64,000 nt of DNA from Liolophura sinensis (taxonomy: Eukaryota; Mollusca; Polyplacophora; Chitonida; Chitonidae), in the NCBI RefSeq assembly GCF_032854445.1, contig NC_088305.1, positions 19,203,717-19,267,716 of the forward strand, written 5' to 3'. This document shows positions 12,901-27,900 of the stretch, in pieces. Position numbers and translations under genes: made by a program. How positions within the stretch are numbered: the first letter of the stretch is position 1; each line of letters opens with the position of its first letter. The notes beneath the pieces were generated by a model. The model worked only from the letters and a program-made list of their open reading frames with translations. It made no database searches and had not been told where the DNA came from.

Positions 12901-15900
12901 AACACATGCTCCTGTCTGGCTGATACTCCCAGAAAGTTCTGCTGTGGTGATGAAAGCAATGGTCGGTCAAGGCTTAAATTGAATATGGCAGACTGACAAG
13001 CCAGTATGATTCAGATTTTTAACAAGATAAGCCCAGCTATCAACTCTAGTTAGCCGTGTCTCAGTAGATTGATTTTCTTACAAAGCCGTTTAGCGGAACT
13101 TCATGAAGTGATCTTGAAAGGGAAGGATACTGGGCATCATCTTCACTCTGTTTGACTGACAATTCTGAATAGGGAATATATACACCTGCTGAGAGAGGTC
13201 TGGCCATGGTCTACCCTTAGTCTAAACAGGGGCATGGGAGTTCAGCAGGGATCCATGTTTGTCCCTCCTCTCTTAGACTTACCACATGGATTTTACCTAT
13301 CCTTACTCAGCTGTTTGAAAACAGTAATACTGATTTAGTTGTTTTTCAAACATATGTCCAGATTTTTTCATTTTTTTCATGAAATGCAAGGAAACCTTTG
13401 AAAAAAAAAACAAACGAAAATAAGCATATATAAGATCATTATTAACAGTATTTGTCTTTAGTATGTTAAACTTATTCAGGGAGTATTGCATGATCTGAAG
13501 AGATCACTTTGTATTTGTTAAGCCCTAAGCCAGAGATATATTTAGGGTGTTTTAGAGACAATCTTAAAGCTTAAAAACAAAACTCATCAGAAAAAAATGT
13601 TCATTTTTATACAATTCCATTAAACTGGCACTACATCTTTTCTTCAAGAGTGTTTGAGAAGAATACTGAATCCTGCTTGATATACCATGTCTGAGGACAG
13701 ACAGCTCGATTTCCTTTCTGACGGTTGCTTTCCCCAGCTCTAAGGTTGTTGCCCTCAAGTGTCCCCACCGCACCCAAGGTCCATAATGTACTTGAGACTG
13801 ACAGCTCAGATCAATTAAGAATGTTCAACAGACACCAGAAAACCACAGGCATGGAATGCCTAGCCTGCTTTGTAAGTCTAAACAAGACAGGGAGCTGGTG
13901 GGCAGGCTCCTAAGACTGGGGATAAAAGGACTCTGCATACCTTAGGGTACTTGTAACAGACACACCAGGGTTACAGAAATGAACACAGTGGGTATTCCTT
14001 CTCACCAGCGCTAGAGCCTGCGGTGACCAGGCCTGACTCAGATATCTGCTAGAAAACACACAGACTTGTATATATCCGTCTGGGACATAGACAGACAGAT
14101 GACTACAGAATTTCTTCATCTTTTGAATACTTAATAAGATCATGTAATTTGTTTGGCAAACCTGGCGACATTGTCGATAATCAACTCATCTGTAAAATGC
14201 TTCAAAACTTTTTTACATTATTAAAATAAGTGGAATCTTTTTATTTTGATGTTGTGGACAAAACTATATTGGCTGGGTTGATCAGTTTTGGGGGCTTGTA
14301 TAATTTATCTACACCAAAACATTCGCTCAGAATATGCTTGAATAAACACCTTCCAAACATGCGAAAAGATTGTAGGCCCTACATGATGTAGATCAGCCAG
14401 TACAGTTATCCTCAGAAAGTTATGAATGAGCAAATCTAGGATGACACATCAGCTGGTTGTACTACACAACACTGGGAAACAGATAACACATGCTAGCTCT
14501 GCAGGCATATACACATACAAAAATCCTAGTGCAAACTCTACGTGTCAAATAACACAGCCAAAGTCTAAGATAAATTTCCACATACCCGATTCATGTAATA
14601 TAATTTAAGAATGTGTTTATATTGTCTGAGCTAACATCGCAATTTGATGCCAGAAATATGCATTTCTCTCTTTTCTTCGGTGTGAGTTTAAAATGAGCCC
14701 TCCATACTGGGGTATGGCTGAATGTGTACATGATGGAAATTACCCAAGAAGAAGTTGTTTAATGGTATACAGACAAATTTAGCGTATCCGAGGCATTTAC
14801 AAACCAAAAGAATTTGTTTGCTGCATGTACATAAATCTACTTGTACCCATAAATTAGATCTGCCAACAAAAAAAAGAACTTCAAAAGACACCATACACAT
14901 ATACTTTAATACCTACAAGAAGCCTTGCTGGCTCAGGTGGTTGCATCAACCGTATCAATGAGGTTGCAAGTTCGAATCCAACTCTTTCTGTTTTGACTGC
15001 CATTTTAAGTGAAGTGGTTTGCCAGTTACCAAGCAAAGATCGTTATTTTACTCCAGTTCCCTCCACCCATAAACCTGACAGGTGTCATAAAAGCAAAAAC
15101 ATCTTGAGCAAGGCATTAAACACCATGTAATCAATTAATCAATCAATCTATTAGATAAATCAGGAGCTAATTAATTGTCTTTGCAACTATATTTCCAAAT
15201 CTTTTTGTACTTATATGATCCACTGACTCCTTCAATGCACGTCCTAGACCACATGACTTGCTTTGGGGATGAAGTTAGATTGTCACAGTCTATTAAAAAC
15301 TTTCGGAAAAATCGCAAATATCTGGACATACATATGGTGAAGCATATGCAAAACTTAACTTTCTTTCATTATAGTGCCATATGGTGATTGAATTTATTAA
15401 CTCAGAACTCTGTACATAAGCCACCAGATGTAATTAATCCAGACGCGCGTACATTAAAACTTAAATTTATGATCTACATGTGAATGTAGCACAGAGGTGT
15501 GGGCAGAAATGTTTCTTCCAAGATGAAAAAAGCGAAAGAGCATCTTCACGACGTACGCTGTCATCTAGTAGTGCCAGCTGTTTAAATTGTAATAAAAGTT
15601 ATGCCAGACTTAAATCTAAATATCAGTTGTACCCTAATATAATTACCAATGAAGCTTTTATTTAGTCCAAAATAATATTAATACCAGGTTTAACTGATTG
15701 GACATTTATGAACAACTAAACCCATGCAGGTTCAAAACAAATGATGTTTTAAAAATGAACATTTTTATGACTTATCAAAAGAGGGATTTACTTGAAATTT
15801 ATTTGTCAACATCATTTATTTATAGCTAGGACAAAGATAAAAAATAATGGCCACACACTGCTTTAGTCTGCAGTCTGGGATGTTTTTCTTTTTTTCTTCA

Positions 15901-18900
15901 ATGACTGCATTAAACACCCACATGTGCTTTTTATTCCTTCTTTTTTTAAAAAATGTCCCAGAAAGAACAAGCAACAGGCCTATTAGTGAAATTGAAGCAA
16001 TCTGGTGAGGATGTGATCCTGATTCAAAAATAAACAGGCCATTTTTTTACTGCCTTGCTAAGCATATGATACTCTCACACTGCGGCATACTGGGAAACAT
16101 GTCTTCCTGGGGTTGTCGTGGGCAACAGATGGCTACCAAATTGGATTTCGATTGGATACAGTGATGTCACATATGCAGACTATCAAGCATGGCTGATACA
16201 GTTAAATCCAAACACACAGCAATGCAGATGTGCACAAAAATCTAGAAGGAAATTAACCTCCACACATCTACTGAAAACCTTAAGTTTAATGAAGGAGGTA
16301 TTCGGGGAGAAAATCTGTGGGTTGGTCAGGCTCAATGGCTGCATGATCTCCTACCTCGTTTTTGTACAAACTGATTTATGAAAGATTTTGTGCAATGAAA
16401 TCAAAACTGAGACTATGTAGCAAAAGTATATTCTGCAACCATGGCTGCAAACAGACTAAAATTTAGTCTGTATCGTGCGACCTTGAGCAGAAAATACTGA
16501 ATGCACTACAAATGCAATTTTCGATGCAGCCCTTAGTCTAGTTACTATATGGGCACGCCATAATTTAGCCTAGATACAGGTTTAAAGGAGTCGCTGTAAG
16601 TTCAAGTCCAGCTCATGCTGGCTTCCTCTCTGGCCGTATGTGGGAAGGTGTGTCAGCAACCTACGGATGTTCTTGGGTTTCCCCCGGGCTCTGCCAGTTT
16701 CCTTCCACCATCATGATGGCCGCATAAGTGAAATATTCTTGAGTATGGCATAAAACACCAACAATAAATAAATAAACAAGTTTAAAGGACCCCCCACCCC
16801 CCACCCCCACCCCCAGTGTCTCTATGAGGGCAGGAACGCAGGCCTTACTGTACATTAATTACACGCGAAGCTTGGTATACAAAAATACACTTTCAAAAGC
16901 ACATGAAGGCCTTAAAATGAAACTTTTGATGCCAACACTTAAGTTTTTCTCATAAAAAAATTTAAACTTCACAACAAACTCTTAAGGGGCCCTATATGGT
17001 GGATGCATCAATAAGAATCAGTTAAAATGTGTCAGTTTAAAAATGCTAAACTTTAGGTGAACTACAAGTAATGTAATTTTTCTCGAGTCCTCTCCCTGGG
17101 GTCTGGTTTCAGGACACACTTCACATCATTTCCCTGTCCCCAGATCTGATCATACCAGGCTAAGGAGACACTTCCTCCTGCTAGACCCAGGGGAATATTT
17201 ATCAAAAATTCAAGCATTACTACAATTAAATTGTTTTGCTCTAGAAAGTTTGAATTTCTTTCCTGCAGAGTAGCGTATTGAACACAATTTCAGCCTAATT
17301 CCTCAACATTTTCACCTAGGAAAAAGCAACTTTCAGTGCAGTTTATGCGCATTCTTAATATACATGTAATTTTGGAGACAAAACTAGATTGACTGGGTTT
17401 GCCAATTTCAGGGTTTCACAAAAAGTAGAATTTTATCAGTCTACACAGAATAATACCTTCAGAATATGCTTGAGTAAACACCTTGCAAACATGCGAAAAG
17501 ATTGAAGAATTACAGTATTTCATGTTTTAAGACTGACTTCTTAAGCGCTCGTAATTTACGACATAAATCTTTCAATAAGATGAAAATGTGAAACTGAGTA
17601 TGCACGGTATCTGCAAAAATGGTGAGAATATGTAACGAAAACTCCGTTTAAGTGACAGAAAAGAAAAGTCAAAATTTTTTTGTTGGGCATATAGTAAGAA
17701 TTCAGATTTTTGTGAATGAATAATGTCACATTGAGCGGATAGTATAAACAGAGCAATGTACACTGTTGTTCTGATTTGAACATACGGCTCAATTTCCCAT
17801 CCACAGAATGCCCTTTCATAATACTCAACCTAATTAGCCAGAATTTGAAAATATAGCCGTACTCCCTATCACATTTTCTTATTTTTTTCTAAGTTTGCTA
17901 ATCACTCCAAAGCACTATTTTTCACCAGAAATTTTGTCGTATTTCTCATCATTCTGACCGATTCATACAGCTTAATGAGTCACTTAAGATATTTTAATTT
18001 ATTTATTGATTGATTTGATTGGTGTTTTATGCCGTACTTAAGAAAACTTCGCTTCTACAACCGCTGCCAGCATTATGGTGGAAGGAAACCGGGCAAAGCA
18101 TGACCATCCGCATGTTCCTGACAGACCTTCCCACTTACAGCCAGAGAGGAAGCCAGCATGAGAAGACATTTTAAGAGACAGGCTAAAATAATTCATTCAG
18201 ATTGGATTGCAGAAATAACCATTTTTTATAGAATGAATTCCAAACTTCCAAATTCCATGAAACATCACATTTGATACCTGAAAATATTTACTTATTGATT
18301 TATTGATTAATTCGCTACTCAAGAATGTTTCCTAATACAACAGCCGCCAGCATTATGGTGGGAGGAAACCAGGCAGAGCCCATGCAGGGGAATACCCACC
18401 ACCATCCACCAGTTGCTGGTATGCCTTCCCACATACGACTAGAGAGAAAGCCAGCAAGAGTTGTACTTAAACTCACAATGACTGCAATGGCGTCTGGGTC
18501 ATTATGCTGCGCTAGCACGCTAACCACTTGGACACAAAGGCACCCTGACAATATTCAAACAAAAAACTAAAAGAATTATGGTAAATGCAGAGATGTGGAT
18601 TAACACCTGCATGAGATATCACAAAGATCATACCTTGGCATGATGAATGATAAGGACAACAAAAATACGAACCTTTAAGAACACATGTAGATTGTTAAGT
18701 ATATACCTATATATATGTTAACACTTACACTCACTTAATTATACCTACAACCAGAAGAAACACAGGGGATTTAACGAGACCCGTCAGAGCTAATTGACAA
18801 AATTACCTGGAGAAGATATGAAGTGAAGAGACAAGGCAGATAAGGTTTCATTCCTGGCACGATGCCAAGTATATGCACACATCCTGTCAGCTCACATGTT

Positions 18901-21900
18901 TTGCATTATGTGGATTTAGTACAAACACTTGCACAACTTTTCACAAATATACTCCTGCTTGAGGAAGCTGAGTGAGTGCAACTTGAACAGGCCTTCTTAA
19001 ATTTATCGAATAAGCTTGTTGGTCATGTTACTTTTCGTAAAGCAGTCGCAAACTGCGCCTGGCACAATTTCCATGGCAACATACAGTGAAGAGATTTGTA
19101 GCCACAGTAACTGATATGCTTAATAATATTTATTTCTTCGCTTATTTAGATTCTATAACAACGCTTCTTAAACATTACTTTTGTAAAATTTAGTAAATCT
19201 TTGTTCTGTAAGACTCTCTCTGCTTATTTAAATCACATGATCATCTGGAAATATGCCCAGGGTGCTGAGGGTAAGTTCATCCTTTCCAATGATTTCCTTA
19301 AGGAGTTATTCAAAAATAATACTTTATTGCCAACCATCCAAAACTCATGGACAAACAAAATCAAACCACTATTCTTTTTACTGTCAAAGATTTTGTTGCG
19401 TTGCCCACTATACCTATTACTCTCCAAAATAGCCTTCTGTTGCCCACTATACCTATTACTCTCCAAAATATCCTTCTGTTGCCCACTATACCTATTACTC
19501 TCCAAAATATCCTTCTGTTGCCCACTATACCTATTACTCTCCAAAATATCCCTCTGTTACCCACTATACCTATTACTCTCCAAAATAGCCTTCTGTTGCC
19601 CACTACACCTATTACTCTCCAAAATATCCCTCTGTTACCCACTATACCTATTATTATCCAAAATATCCTTCTGTTGCCCACTATACCTATTACTCTCCAA
19701 AATAGCCTTCCGTTGTCCACTATATTTATTACTCTCCAAAATATCCCTCTGTTGCCCACTATACCTATTATTATCCAAAATATCCTTCTGTTGTGCACTA
19801 TACCTATTACTCCCCAAAATAACCTTCTGTTGCCCACTACACCTATTACTCTCCAAAATAGCCTTCTGTTGCCCACTATACCTATTACTCTGTAAAATAG
19901 CCTTCTGTTGCCCACTATACTTATTACCCTCCAAAATAACGCTCTGTTGCCCACGATATCAATTATTCTCCAACAAATTGTTCCGATACACACACATCTT
20001 GCTGTCCAAAATACCGTTCTCTTAATTGCCCACAATAATCAATTACTGTCCAAAATACCACTCTGTTAACCTTCCAAATAAAGGTCTGAATGAGAAGATA
20101 GCTTTTATTAATTTTCCTTCTCGCCCTTTTGGGTGAGAAGCATAAATCAATGTTTTCACATGATGACATGCAAATAACCTATTTCATGGCGAGTAGCAGA
20201 TAACTCGGCTAAATAAATCTTCATGCATGCGAGAACAAGGTGAGCTTAAAAAACGGACCGCACAACAGATTTTTGGGAGAATATGTCTTCCGGGTCTGAA
20301 TGTATCAAAGAAAATAAATCAGAGGACATTAAAGGAGACATTAATTAATTATTATTAATTAATAAAATTGTTGTCCACCAATACTCAGAGAGTATCACTA
20401 CCTACTTCTCACCCACATATGCACCCCTACCCCACAACTATTTATACTCATTTTTCAGTAAACAATTAAGAAAGCCTGAAAAAAAAATCAGCTGAAACAG
20501 AGTTCCTGTTTCCTGAAAATGAAAGAAGTCATCCATCAATAAGAAAACAGAACAGGGAGACAACTTGCATCATGAGATGGGTATTTAAATATACCTGTAC
20601 AGGTGAAAAAAACACAAATCAAATATATAAATATTAATTGTACAATGACTTACCTTATTGAAATTGGCTGTGTAGCCGGCCATGCAGTATCCCTGCTTGT
20701 GATACTGGTCTTCAATCCATACAATGTAATCTACAGCTACAAGAGAATGCAATATGTAAATCTACTCCAAACACGCACTCTGATTGGTTATGTACACGAA
20801 GTTAGCAAGAAATCACACATTTGATTGGTGCAGTCATATACTGGTTGCTGTTGCTTAATGTTTGGGATATTGGTGTTTGGCTTTGCCTTGACCAGACTAA
20901 TTTATATCAAAAGAGTATGGCCATCCCCGAAATCGGTACATTTCAGGTTAGTATGTAATTAAAATTACGGTCATATATTCCAGGCCTGGGGCGGGGGGAG
21001 GGGGGGGGGGGGGCAGTTCTAGTTAAGATGATCATGCAGCGATTGTGGTGGATATGTCAGTGTGATCTTTGAAAGATAAAAGTTTGGCCATTATTGTTTC
21101 TGTAACTCCTTTAAAAGTGCAAAGCCATTTATAAGTTTAATTTTATAAACATTTTTTTCCAGACCTTTTTATACTTGGGAGAGCTCAAAAAATTTTGAGT
21201 TAATAAAAAAAACTTTATTGACTGGAAGTACATGTAAATTTCCTTTTCAAAAGCATAAAAAAATGTGGAGAAAAACTGTCGTTCAAAAACTATCACTTTT
21301 CTCCTAGAAGTATTGGCTAACAAATGCAACTAACATATTTTTCAGTCAAATATCATTTGCAGTAAAATTTATACTTGTAGCTTATCTTATCTTTATTGTG
21401 GTATTATTTAATTCTGTTATTTCATTGTTATTTACAATCGTTTGTATGGGTGGGGGAAAGCAGACTGCCTGGTATAAACCACTGACCTTTGGCAATTAAG
21501 TGATGTGCATGCCTACAAGTGACCTACTGGACAACTGGTCTTATAGCAGTATTATTATTAGGTTTACAATTTCTCAATATTTCAGGAGCTGTCTTCAAAA
21601 AGCATGAAGAGTAAGACTTCTATCCAGGGCAGGGTTTGAACCCGCACCTTGTGTGTGCTAGTCATCGATAAACAAGCCTCTTTGTCACTCTACCACAACG
21701 TATTCCCAACTGTACCAATATATTCAAATTGGCAAACTTAAATTATAAATTTTGGGGTATGGGTATAAATTTTGGGGCAAAAGCTGTACATGATGTAACA
21801 CATGTATACATACATCTTTAGGGCAGACATGTTTTGAAGGTAATTTTCGAACGTTGCCCACAGATCAATGCTACCACTGTCAGAGTATCTTAATGAAAGG

Positions 21901-24900
21901 GGATCTCTTTATTATCGCCTGTTCCCATGTGACATTTGGATGTATATGTTAGCACCCTGTTTATCAGTCGGCCATCTTGGATCTGGAACTTCCTAGGGCA
22001 GACTGCAGACATCAAAAGTTTACAGAACTAAATTAACTGTATCAAAGAAAAAAAACATCTTCCGTCTGCAGAAATCAGGGCTAGTTCACCTCCATTTGCA
22101 CATGGATGAGGGTTGCAAGGAGAGAGACTTAATCAATTATTACCTACATGTATATTTTGAAAATATCATAAATAATTTAATACATCTTGGTTTGTTATGT
22201 TTGCTTCGTAATGCACTGATCAGAAAAGCTAAAAAGTTTTGAACTACCGCTTGCTATTTTGTGCTAACAAACATGAGATATAAGACTTGCACCTATATAC
22301 ACCTGATCTCTAGCCTCACCTAATCTTGGTTTAACACGTATACCCACTTATGTTCAAAGCTAGCTGTTTAATACAACAAGGCAGACATTTGTGATCGTAT
22401 CTTCTGAAGGGCTCATCTAGAGAGGGATTTTCTATATATATATACACACACACATAAATGTAACGATAAAACTGGATAAACGCCTCCATTTTGTCAAAAC
22501 ACAAGGTTACATAAACTTAGAGATAAGTTTTCACCCTGATTTATATTTAGACATTTTCGGTCTGCACTTTTTTGCAAATGGTGCGTGCCTTGTCATAATA
22601 AAACCCTAGGGAGACTGTCAAAATGTGAAGGAAGCAAGATTTTATCCAGGGCATCTCAGATTGCTTACCCAATTGCTCGCTTGCAACTGAGCATAAATTT
22701 TGCTACACAGATAAACATGCAGCCAAAAGGTCAATGGCATATAACATTATGGTACGCTTAGCTTAATTATTTATTTATTTATTTATTTATTCATTTATTT
22801 GAATGGTACAACATGATTTTTTCACTTAAATGTATATAATGATGTACGGGGCCCGGTTTCACGTAACTTCTTAAGTCATCCTGCTTCAGCAAAGGTGTTT
22901 TGCTTAAGTAACATAATACTATACTTATGGAACATTTGACTTAAGTTTTGTCAGGAAACACTCCATCCTGAACTTAGGCAAAAAAAACTCCAACTTAAGC
23001 AATTTACTGGACCTTGGAAGTTTCATGAAACCGGGCCCAGGTTATACAACTTAATTCTACTTAACCCTAGAAAGTTGGTTCCAAATAATGTATCAGCTTT
23101 TACAGTCTTCACAAAACAACAAGGGATGTTTTAATCAGTATCAAGTATGCCATTTTTAGGTGCCATTAATTAACAAGTATTTCAATAATTATCTTTACAT
23201 TTATAATCAAACAAGGTTCTTTCAAAGAATTTGAAAAAAATGAATTACTTATAATCCCTAACCTCTTTTATAATATTAGAATAAAACAGCACCATTGACA
23301 TAATCATTTCTTCGCAATCAGCGTGGTACAAATTAACACAATCATGTTTTGATTAATCAAGCATACAAGCATATGCGTGCATTAGCATGTTCAACAGAAA
23401 AGATACATCTTCAGAACACAGGCACGGGTATTCGATATTCAGCTATATTCACACATATATGCATATACATATATACATCTGGTTGATGCTACGTGCACAC
23501 ACACATACGTGCACCATAGAAAACAAGTCAATAGGAAATTTAACAGTTTTTTTCAGTTTTATCATACATGTACAAGGTATAAGTCAGACATAAGGTCAAC
23601 TTACAATCATAAACAACTGGGTCCAAAGCAACTGGGTCCAACTGAACAACTGGGTCCAACTGAGCAACTGGGTCCAACTGAGCAACTGGGTCCAAACGAG
23701 CAGCTGGGTCCAAAGGAGCAACTGGCTCCAACTGAACTACTGGGTCCAACTGAGCAACTGGGTCCAACTGAGCAACTGGGCCCAACTGAGCAACTGGGCC
23801 CAATTGAGCAATGGGCTAAACTAAGCAATGGGTCCAACTGAACAACTGGGTCCAACTGAGCAACTGGGTCCAACTGAGCAACTGTGTCCAGCTGAACAAC
23901 TGGGTCCAACTGAACAACTGAGTCCAACTGAGCATCTGGGTCCAACTGACCAACTGGGTGAGACTGAACAACTGGGTCCAACTGAACATCTGGGTCCAAC
24001 TGAGCATCTGGGTCTAACTAGACAACGTCGATCTAGAGGTAACGCTTGCCAACTGGGTGCAAGCATGCACTGATCGACAGAACTGGATACAACTGCATGC
24101 TGTTTGACCGCATAGATCAGCTAAAACCAGAGCCTGATCAGATGCTCCAACCTGCTCCCTATTGCTACCAGATGCTCCCAGTCTCCAAAAACCCAGCTGC
24201 ACCAAACATATCCTGATCTAAGCCCAGCTGTATACATCACTCAGAATGTGCACAAGTAGATGTAGACAAAAATGTAACAAGATGCTGCCAGTGCAACAAT
24301 GTGCTGTCAATGTAACAAACATAATGACAATACATCCAGTTTATACCGTCCTGTTAAGGCAATATGCAATCTGTTGTACTACAGCATTTTTGTCTTGCAA
24401 CAATGTGAATAATGCAAAAAGCATGATAATCATTCAAGATGCACATCTTCAACAGATTCTCAAGTCAAATGTTAGATATCTAAGTGCAATCCACAAGACA
24501 CTGATAAGCAACCATTTCAACACAATGCCCCCCCCCCTTCCCCACCAAAATGGCTTACACTTTAGCAAACAAGTTTGTTTGTATCTGTTTTCTAAAAATT
24601 GTCATATTAAAATTCTATGCTTTGGCAAAGTGAATGTGCATGCAAAAGCTTAATGTTACTGAGCTGTAAGAAGACAAATAATCAATCTTTGATAATAGAG
24701 TCCATTGCCTGGACAAACTTGTTTCAGGCTGGCAAACTTGTTTCAGGCTGACAAACTTGTTTCAGGCTGTCAAACTTGTTTCAGGCTGACAAACTTGTTT
24801 CAGACTGACAAACTTGTTTCAGGCTGGCAATGTTCCCCATTAGAAATAAATTAATCTCACTCACTATGTCAAAACACAATGCAAATTAAAAGTGTTTACC

Positions 24901-27900
24901 ATATTGCTGCAATCATGTATGCAAGAGCATGCAAATCTTGCAAACACAGCATAGTGACAGAAAATGCTTCAGGAATTACTTTGAATCATGTAATCTGGGT
25001 TAATTAAGGCAACAGGTGTACATGCTTAATACCAGCTTAAGTTCCAAAACCCTTTGTCTTTAGACAGCTGTCATTAGCTTGTTACTGGCTACGAAGTTAA
25101 TGTACTTACACTGTCTATGAATATCAACACACATCTTAATTAACAACAGATTAAACATACATGTATGAATCAGATTTAAGTTTTAATCAGCCTCGACCAA
25201 ATTTTCCATCCCTTAAATAATAGTGGTGATGAACACGAGTGTAATATATGGTAAATGTGATATTTTATTTGCCTCCAAAAACATTTTCTGGGTGAAACTT
25301 TCAATCATTTACCATATATTTTGGAATAGGGTTTATAAAAAAAAACACATAAAAAGCTGAATATACTGTAATTCACCTAAATTTACCATTTTTGACACAA
25401 CTGACACATTTTTCTTGACTCTGACTGATTCATCCACCTTATAATGCCACTTAAGAGGTTATTTTCAAGTTTAATTCACTTCTCGTTTTTGAAGATTCGG
25501 CTTCAAACGTTTTAAGGCCTTTCCATTCTTCTGAAAATGCATTCGTTCACATATTGAGTGAAATACGGTATCTAAAAGTTTTATTTATTCTGTAGTTCAA
25601 AGTTTCAAATCAAAGTCTGTAATTTAAATTTAGACCTACCTGTTCGACAAGGTGCAAACTCCATGAATGTCCTGGTAGAAGTTTTGGCAACAAGGCATCT
25701 TCCGATTGGCTCTCTTTTATCCAATGAGTGAGAGTAATACACATGTCTTGGGGCACATGCCTACAACATGAGGGAATTTCGCAACTGTTAAGTATATATG
25801 CAGACCAATAACACATTTGAAGTTTTAATTATCAGTTTGACAACTGACAGAAAATGGATACACAAAGTAATGTATTTCACCTGGCAACCAATTTCACTAA
25901 AGGTTGTAAGTCAAAACTTAGGTCTTAAGTTAGAGCTTACAACATACAACCATTTCACAAATCAATATTACCTGTGCCATCTTGTATATACTGACTGGTA
26001 AATTGTGGTGTAAGTTTCAGCATCCTATGCAAAATTACAACAGGGAATTCATTCTGCTTTTTTATTCCAGCTAATGCAAAATATATGAAACGTCAAAAAA
26101 AGAATTCTGTCAAAATTCCAATAAAAACTCCAAAAATTCCCCCCAAAAAAAGGGTCCAGCAAGTCCCTTTCTCGAAGCGTTGATCTAATAATTTTGGTTC
26201 CCAGTTCGTCCAACCAAAATTTAAAAAAAAAACAACATCGACAAGATGACTTAATTAAGTCACCCATGACTAAAGTTTTACATTTTACCTTATTCTGAGA
26301 GTTCCATTAATGTTACAAATATGTCTGAAGTTGGGAAAATTGGATGATATCTTATTGGAACAAGGTAAAAAGCCTCATTAAAAGTAATAATCTATTACAA
26401 TTATAATTATACCTGTAACTTAGATTTGGTAGCAATGCTACCAATCAGCTCATCCGTAGGAGACACATGAATGAAAACTTCAGCTCAGTACATAAAGTAC
26501 TCAAGTCGTGAATTTGGTAATTTATGGTAATTAATATGCACACTGACCCTCAGTGATGGATCACCCCATAGTGTCATTGTGCTTTACATGGGTGTAAAAC
26601 TTGAGGTCAATACATGCAGCACCTTTTGAGACACCACCCCTAACATTTTGTATCATACACTAAATCATAAATTTGGCCATTTACACTATTTGATATGCAG
26701 ACGTTGAATTTACCATTGATTACCCACCCTTGTGTTATTGTGCTCTACATGTGTGCAAACCCTGATCTCAATACCTGCAGTGCTTTTTAAGATATCACCT
26801 CTAAACTTTTGCTTTCCCTGGATGCCAACACTCATGGAATGGCATATGCTACCACAGGCAAGCTAAAAATGCAATTTTGGGGAGCAAAATTAAAGGTCAT
26901 TTCTGTTTATGCCTCCACAGCACACTAAGCATCCCCGAGGCCTGGTCCCTTTGCCTCGTTTTTAAGTGATTCTATGTTAAATGTGATGACAACACAGCAT
27001 TTCAAGTAATTCTAGACCAGTGACCTCCAACATATTGCAATTACCTACACATTTACCTAATTCTGCTTAAGCTATGGTGCAAGGGGGCGAGTAATTCACT
27101 ACGTTTTAAGCCTTTGCATGAACAGTAAGAATAAAACCCTAATCAAGGTAAGCTGACAAGAGGTGATCATTTGCCAGCTATCACCCTGCCGTCACCTCTC
27201 TGGATTCACTCTCTATGCAGTACATCTTTCATTACATCCAACATGTGTATAGACTACACAGCTGGAATGAGTAAGCCGATATGTCCACACTACATTAAAG
27301 CAGCTATATAAAGATGACAGATTAAAAAGCAGGGAACTATAATGGTCAAATTCCCTTTTGATAAATTGGTTCCTTTGGCCCTTCAATTATACTTAAGGAG
27401 CTGAGAATTCCATCCACATTGAGAAACCATCCACACATGTATCTATTAATGACCACAAGAAAAAAGACACATCAATGGAGAGCCTTGCAAACATAATTAC
27501 TACAAAGACTCCAGACAATTCTGCTAAAATTTATTCTACTAGTTGACCTCTATTAATAAAATGATTACATTTGTTTATTTTGATCAAATATTAGACATTT
27601 TGAAAATCCTGATTTCCTGTAAAATCAACCTAATTGTCAGCGGAAAATTATTTCCGTCGCATTTTATTTGGACTTTCACAAACTCATATACATTCATAGA
27701 ATTACAATGCCAAATGTAAACTGCTTGAACTTTTTTTTCCTGGTTAAGTTTGTTTTTATGTTAACATCTCAAAATTTCATTATGTCTAAATATATATTAG
27801 CCCTAGCTATGGTAGCCATATGTTGAACAACACTGTAGGTCCATCAGTGGTATCCAGGCAGCCAACAGGAAGTTAGCGGTCATCATAACAGGCCCGCAGC

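Larger units (their letters stand above)
6033..20653. other. Intron between exons 5a and 5b
   Basis: About 14.6 kb long. It carries 23-, 46-, 68-, 13- and 39-bp tandem arrays, two TA microsatellites and SINE copies at 11850, 14922, 16580, 18000 and 18285. The stretches 8080-9690, 12000-14220 and 15150-16580 show no feature that I can support. Confidence 0.6.
20737..25639. other. Intron between exons 4 and 5a
   Basis: It holds a tRNA-like SINE fragment (21600-21710), a foldback element (22848-23038), an 18-bp array (23612-24025) and a 19-bp array (24712-24830). A G-run lies at 20990-21015 and a C-run near 24530. I see no further copy of exon 5 here. Confidence 0.6.

Noticed and set aside
14922-14995. 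Possible functional tRNA gene
   Set aside because: Box A and box B are present, but the arms do not pair well and a SINE body and tail follow.
19201-20035. Overlapping long ORFs (up to 274 codons) on both strands
   Set aside because: They coincide with the 39-bp array. A unit divisible by three with no stop keeps frames open automatically.
5971-20736. Exons 5a and 5b used together in one transcript
   Set aside because: 5a exits in phase 0 and 5b must be entered in phase 1, so joining them destroys the frame of exon 6.
23509-24073. ORFs with TEQLGP-like or VAQLDP-like repeats
   Set aside because: By-product of the 18-bp array, open on both strands.
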